Positions 5,542 to 5,763 of a stretch of 5,763 nt of DNA are shown here, piece by piece (the first letter of the stretch is position 1; each line of letters opens with the position of its first letter). The position numbers and the translations under genes are program-made. Under the pieces are notes generated by a model, which was not told where the DNA came from, ran no database searches, and saw only the letters and a program-made list of their open reading frames with translations. Origin of the DNA: Thermoplasmata archaeon (GTDB lineage: Archaea > Thermoplasmatota > Thermoplasmata > WALJ01); NCBI GenBank assembly GCA_026986305.1, contig JALSOU010000004.1, positions 1 to 5,763 of the forward strand, read 5' to 3'.

Positions 5542-5763
5542 TTAAGAGATTTTGTGGAGGGCGGAAAACAGCCTTTCCAGACCTATATCCACCTCTTCAT
5601 CTGTTATTGCGAGATTGGGCCTCATCCTAAGGCTGTCTACTCCGCTCTTGAGAAGCATGACTCCTTCAGAGTAGAGCATCTTCCAGAGCCTGTCCCTAAT
5701 CTCGGCGCTGGGCAGGGTAAAGGCTATCCATCCTCCAATGCCCCTTATGTTCGTTACGAACTC
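5542..5763 (-). CDS. lat: Class III PLP aminotransferase, C-terminal end, L-lysine 6-aminotransferase-like (partial)
   Basis: The last 73 residues of a pyridoxal-phosphate enzyme run off the right edge and end at TAA (5544-5542). The fragment reads EFVTNIRGIGGWIAFTLP, then a segment AEIRDRLWKMLYSEGVMLL, KSGVDSLRMRPNLAITDEEV and a final helix GLERLFSALHK. NIRGxG and the SLRMRPNLAITDEEVD stretch match the small-domain end of class III aminotransferases, including the conserved arginine region R-x-R-P. The AFTLP plus RDRL arrangement and the single SG before the R-x-R-P strand resemble L-lysine 6-aminotransferase (LAT) more than acetylornithine or GABA aminotransferases. LAT transfers the epsilon-amino group of lysine to 2-oxoglutarate. 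The lysine and PLP-binding core lie outside the window, so the substrate is uncertain, while the class III assignment is firm. The stop is 50 bases upstream of the large repeat gene. Confidence 0.82.
   Translation of the reverse strand, partial: EFVTNIRGIGGWIAFTLPSAEIRDRLWKMLYSEGVMLLKSGVDSLRMRPNLAITDEEVDIGLERLFSALHKIS

Overview
The window looks archaeal. The evidence is a KsgA/Dim1-type rRNA dimethylase with archaeal-style motifs, AT-rich box A (TATA) elements at about the right distance from the starts, a T-run terminator, a ribbon-helix-helix (RHH) regulator, and frequent AGG/AGA and ATA codons. A euryarchaeon is likely. The large helical-repeat protein ending in an Ig-like domain and a zinc finger suggests the Thermoplasmata side, but that placement is inference.

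Layout from left to right: (1) The 3' three quarters of a 16S rRNA adenine dimethyltransferase gene (rsmA/ksgA) runs off the left edge on the + strand. (2) A gap of about 190 bases follows. It holds two candidate TATA boxes with a near-perfect 23-bp palindrome between them and a cluster of ATGGC/GCCAT half-sites after them. This fits the control region of the next gene. (3) A 77-residue RHH DNA-binding protein lies on the + strand. (4) A short convergent gap of 53 bases contains a T-rich terminator for the + strand. (5) A very large minus-strand gene of 1454-1457 residues fills three quarters of the window. By hand alignment it has 20 consecutive, diverged helical repeats of about 62 residues, then a beta-rich Ig-like (CARDB/NEW3-like) domain, then a C-terminal eight-ligand RING/PHD-like zinc finger. 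(6) A 50-base gap carries its promoter and ribosome-binding site. (7) The C-terminal end of a class III PLP aminotransferase, most like L-lysine 6-aminotransferase, is on the minus strand and runs off the right edge.

The dimethylase and the aminotransferase are ordinary housekeeping or metabolic genes with no evident link to the rest. The most interesting object is the large repeat protein. It has no signal peptide, membrane segment or visible catalytic domain, so it reads as a cytoplasmic scaffold presenting a RING-like finger. The second point of interest is the RHH gene, whose upstream symmetry suggests autoregulation. No tRNA, rRNA, CRISPR array, insertion sequence or attachment site was seen, and no gene-free stretch exceeds 300 bases.
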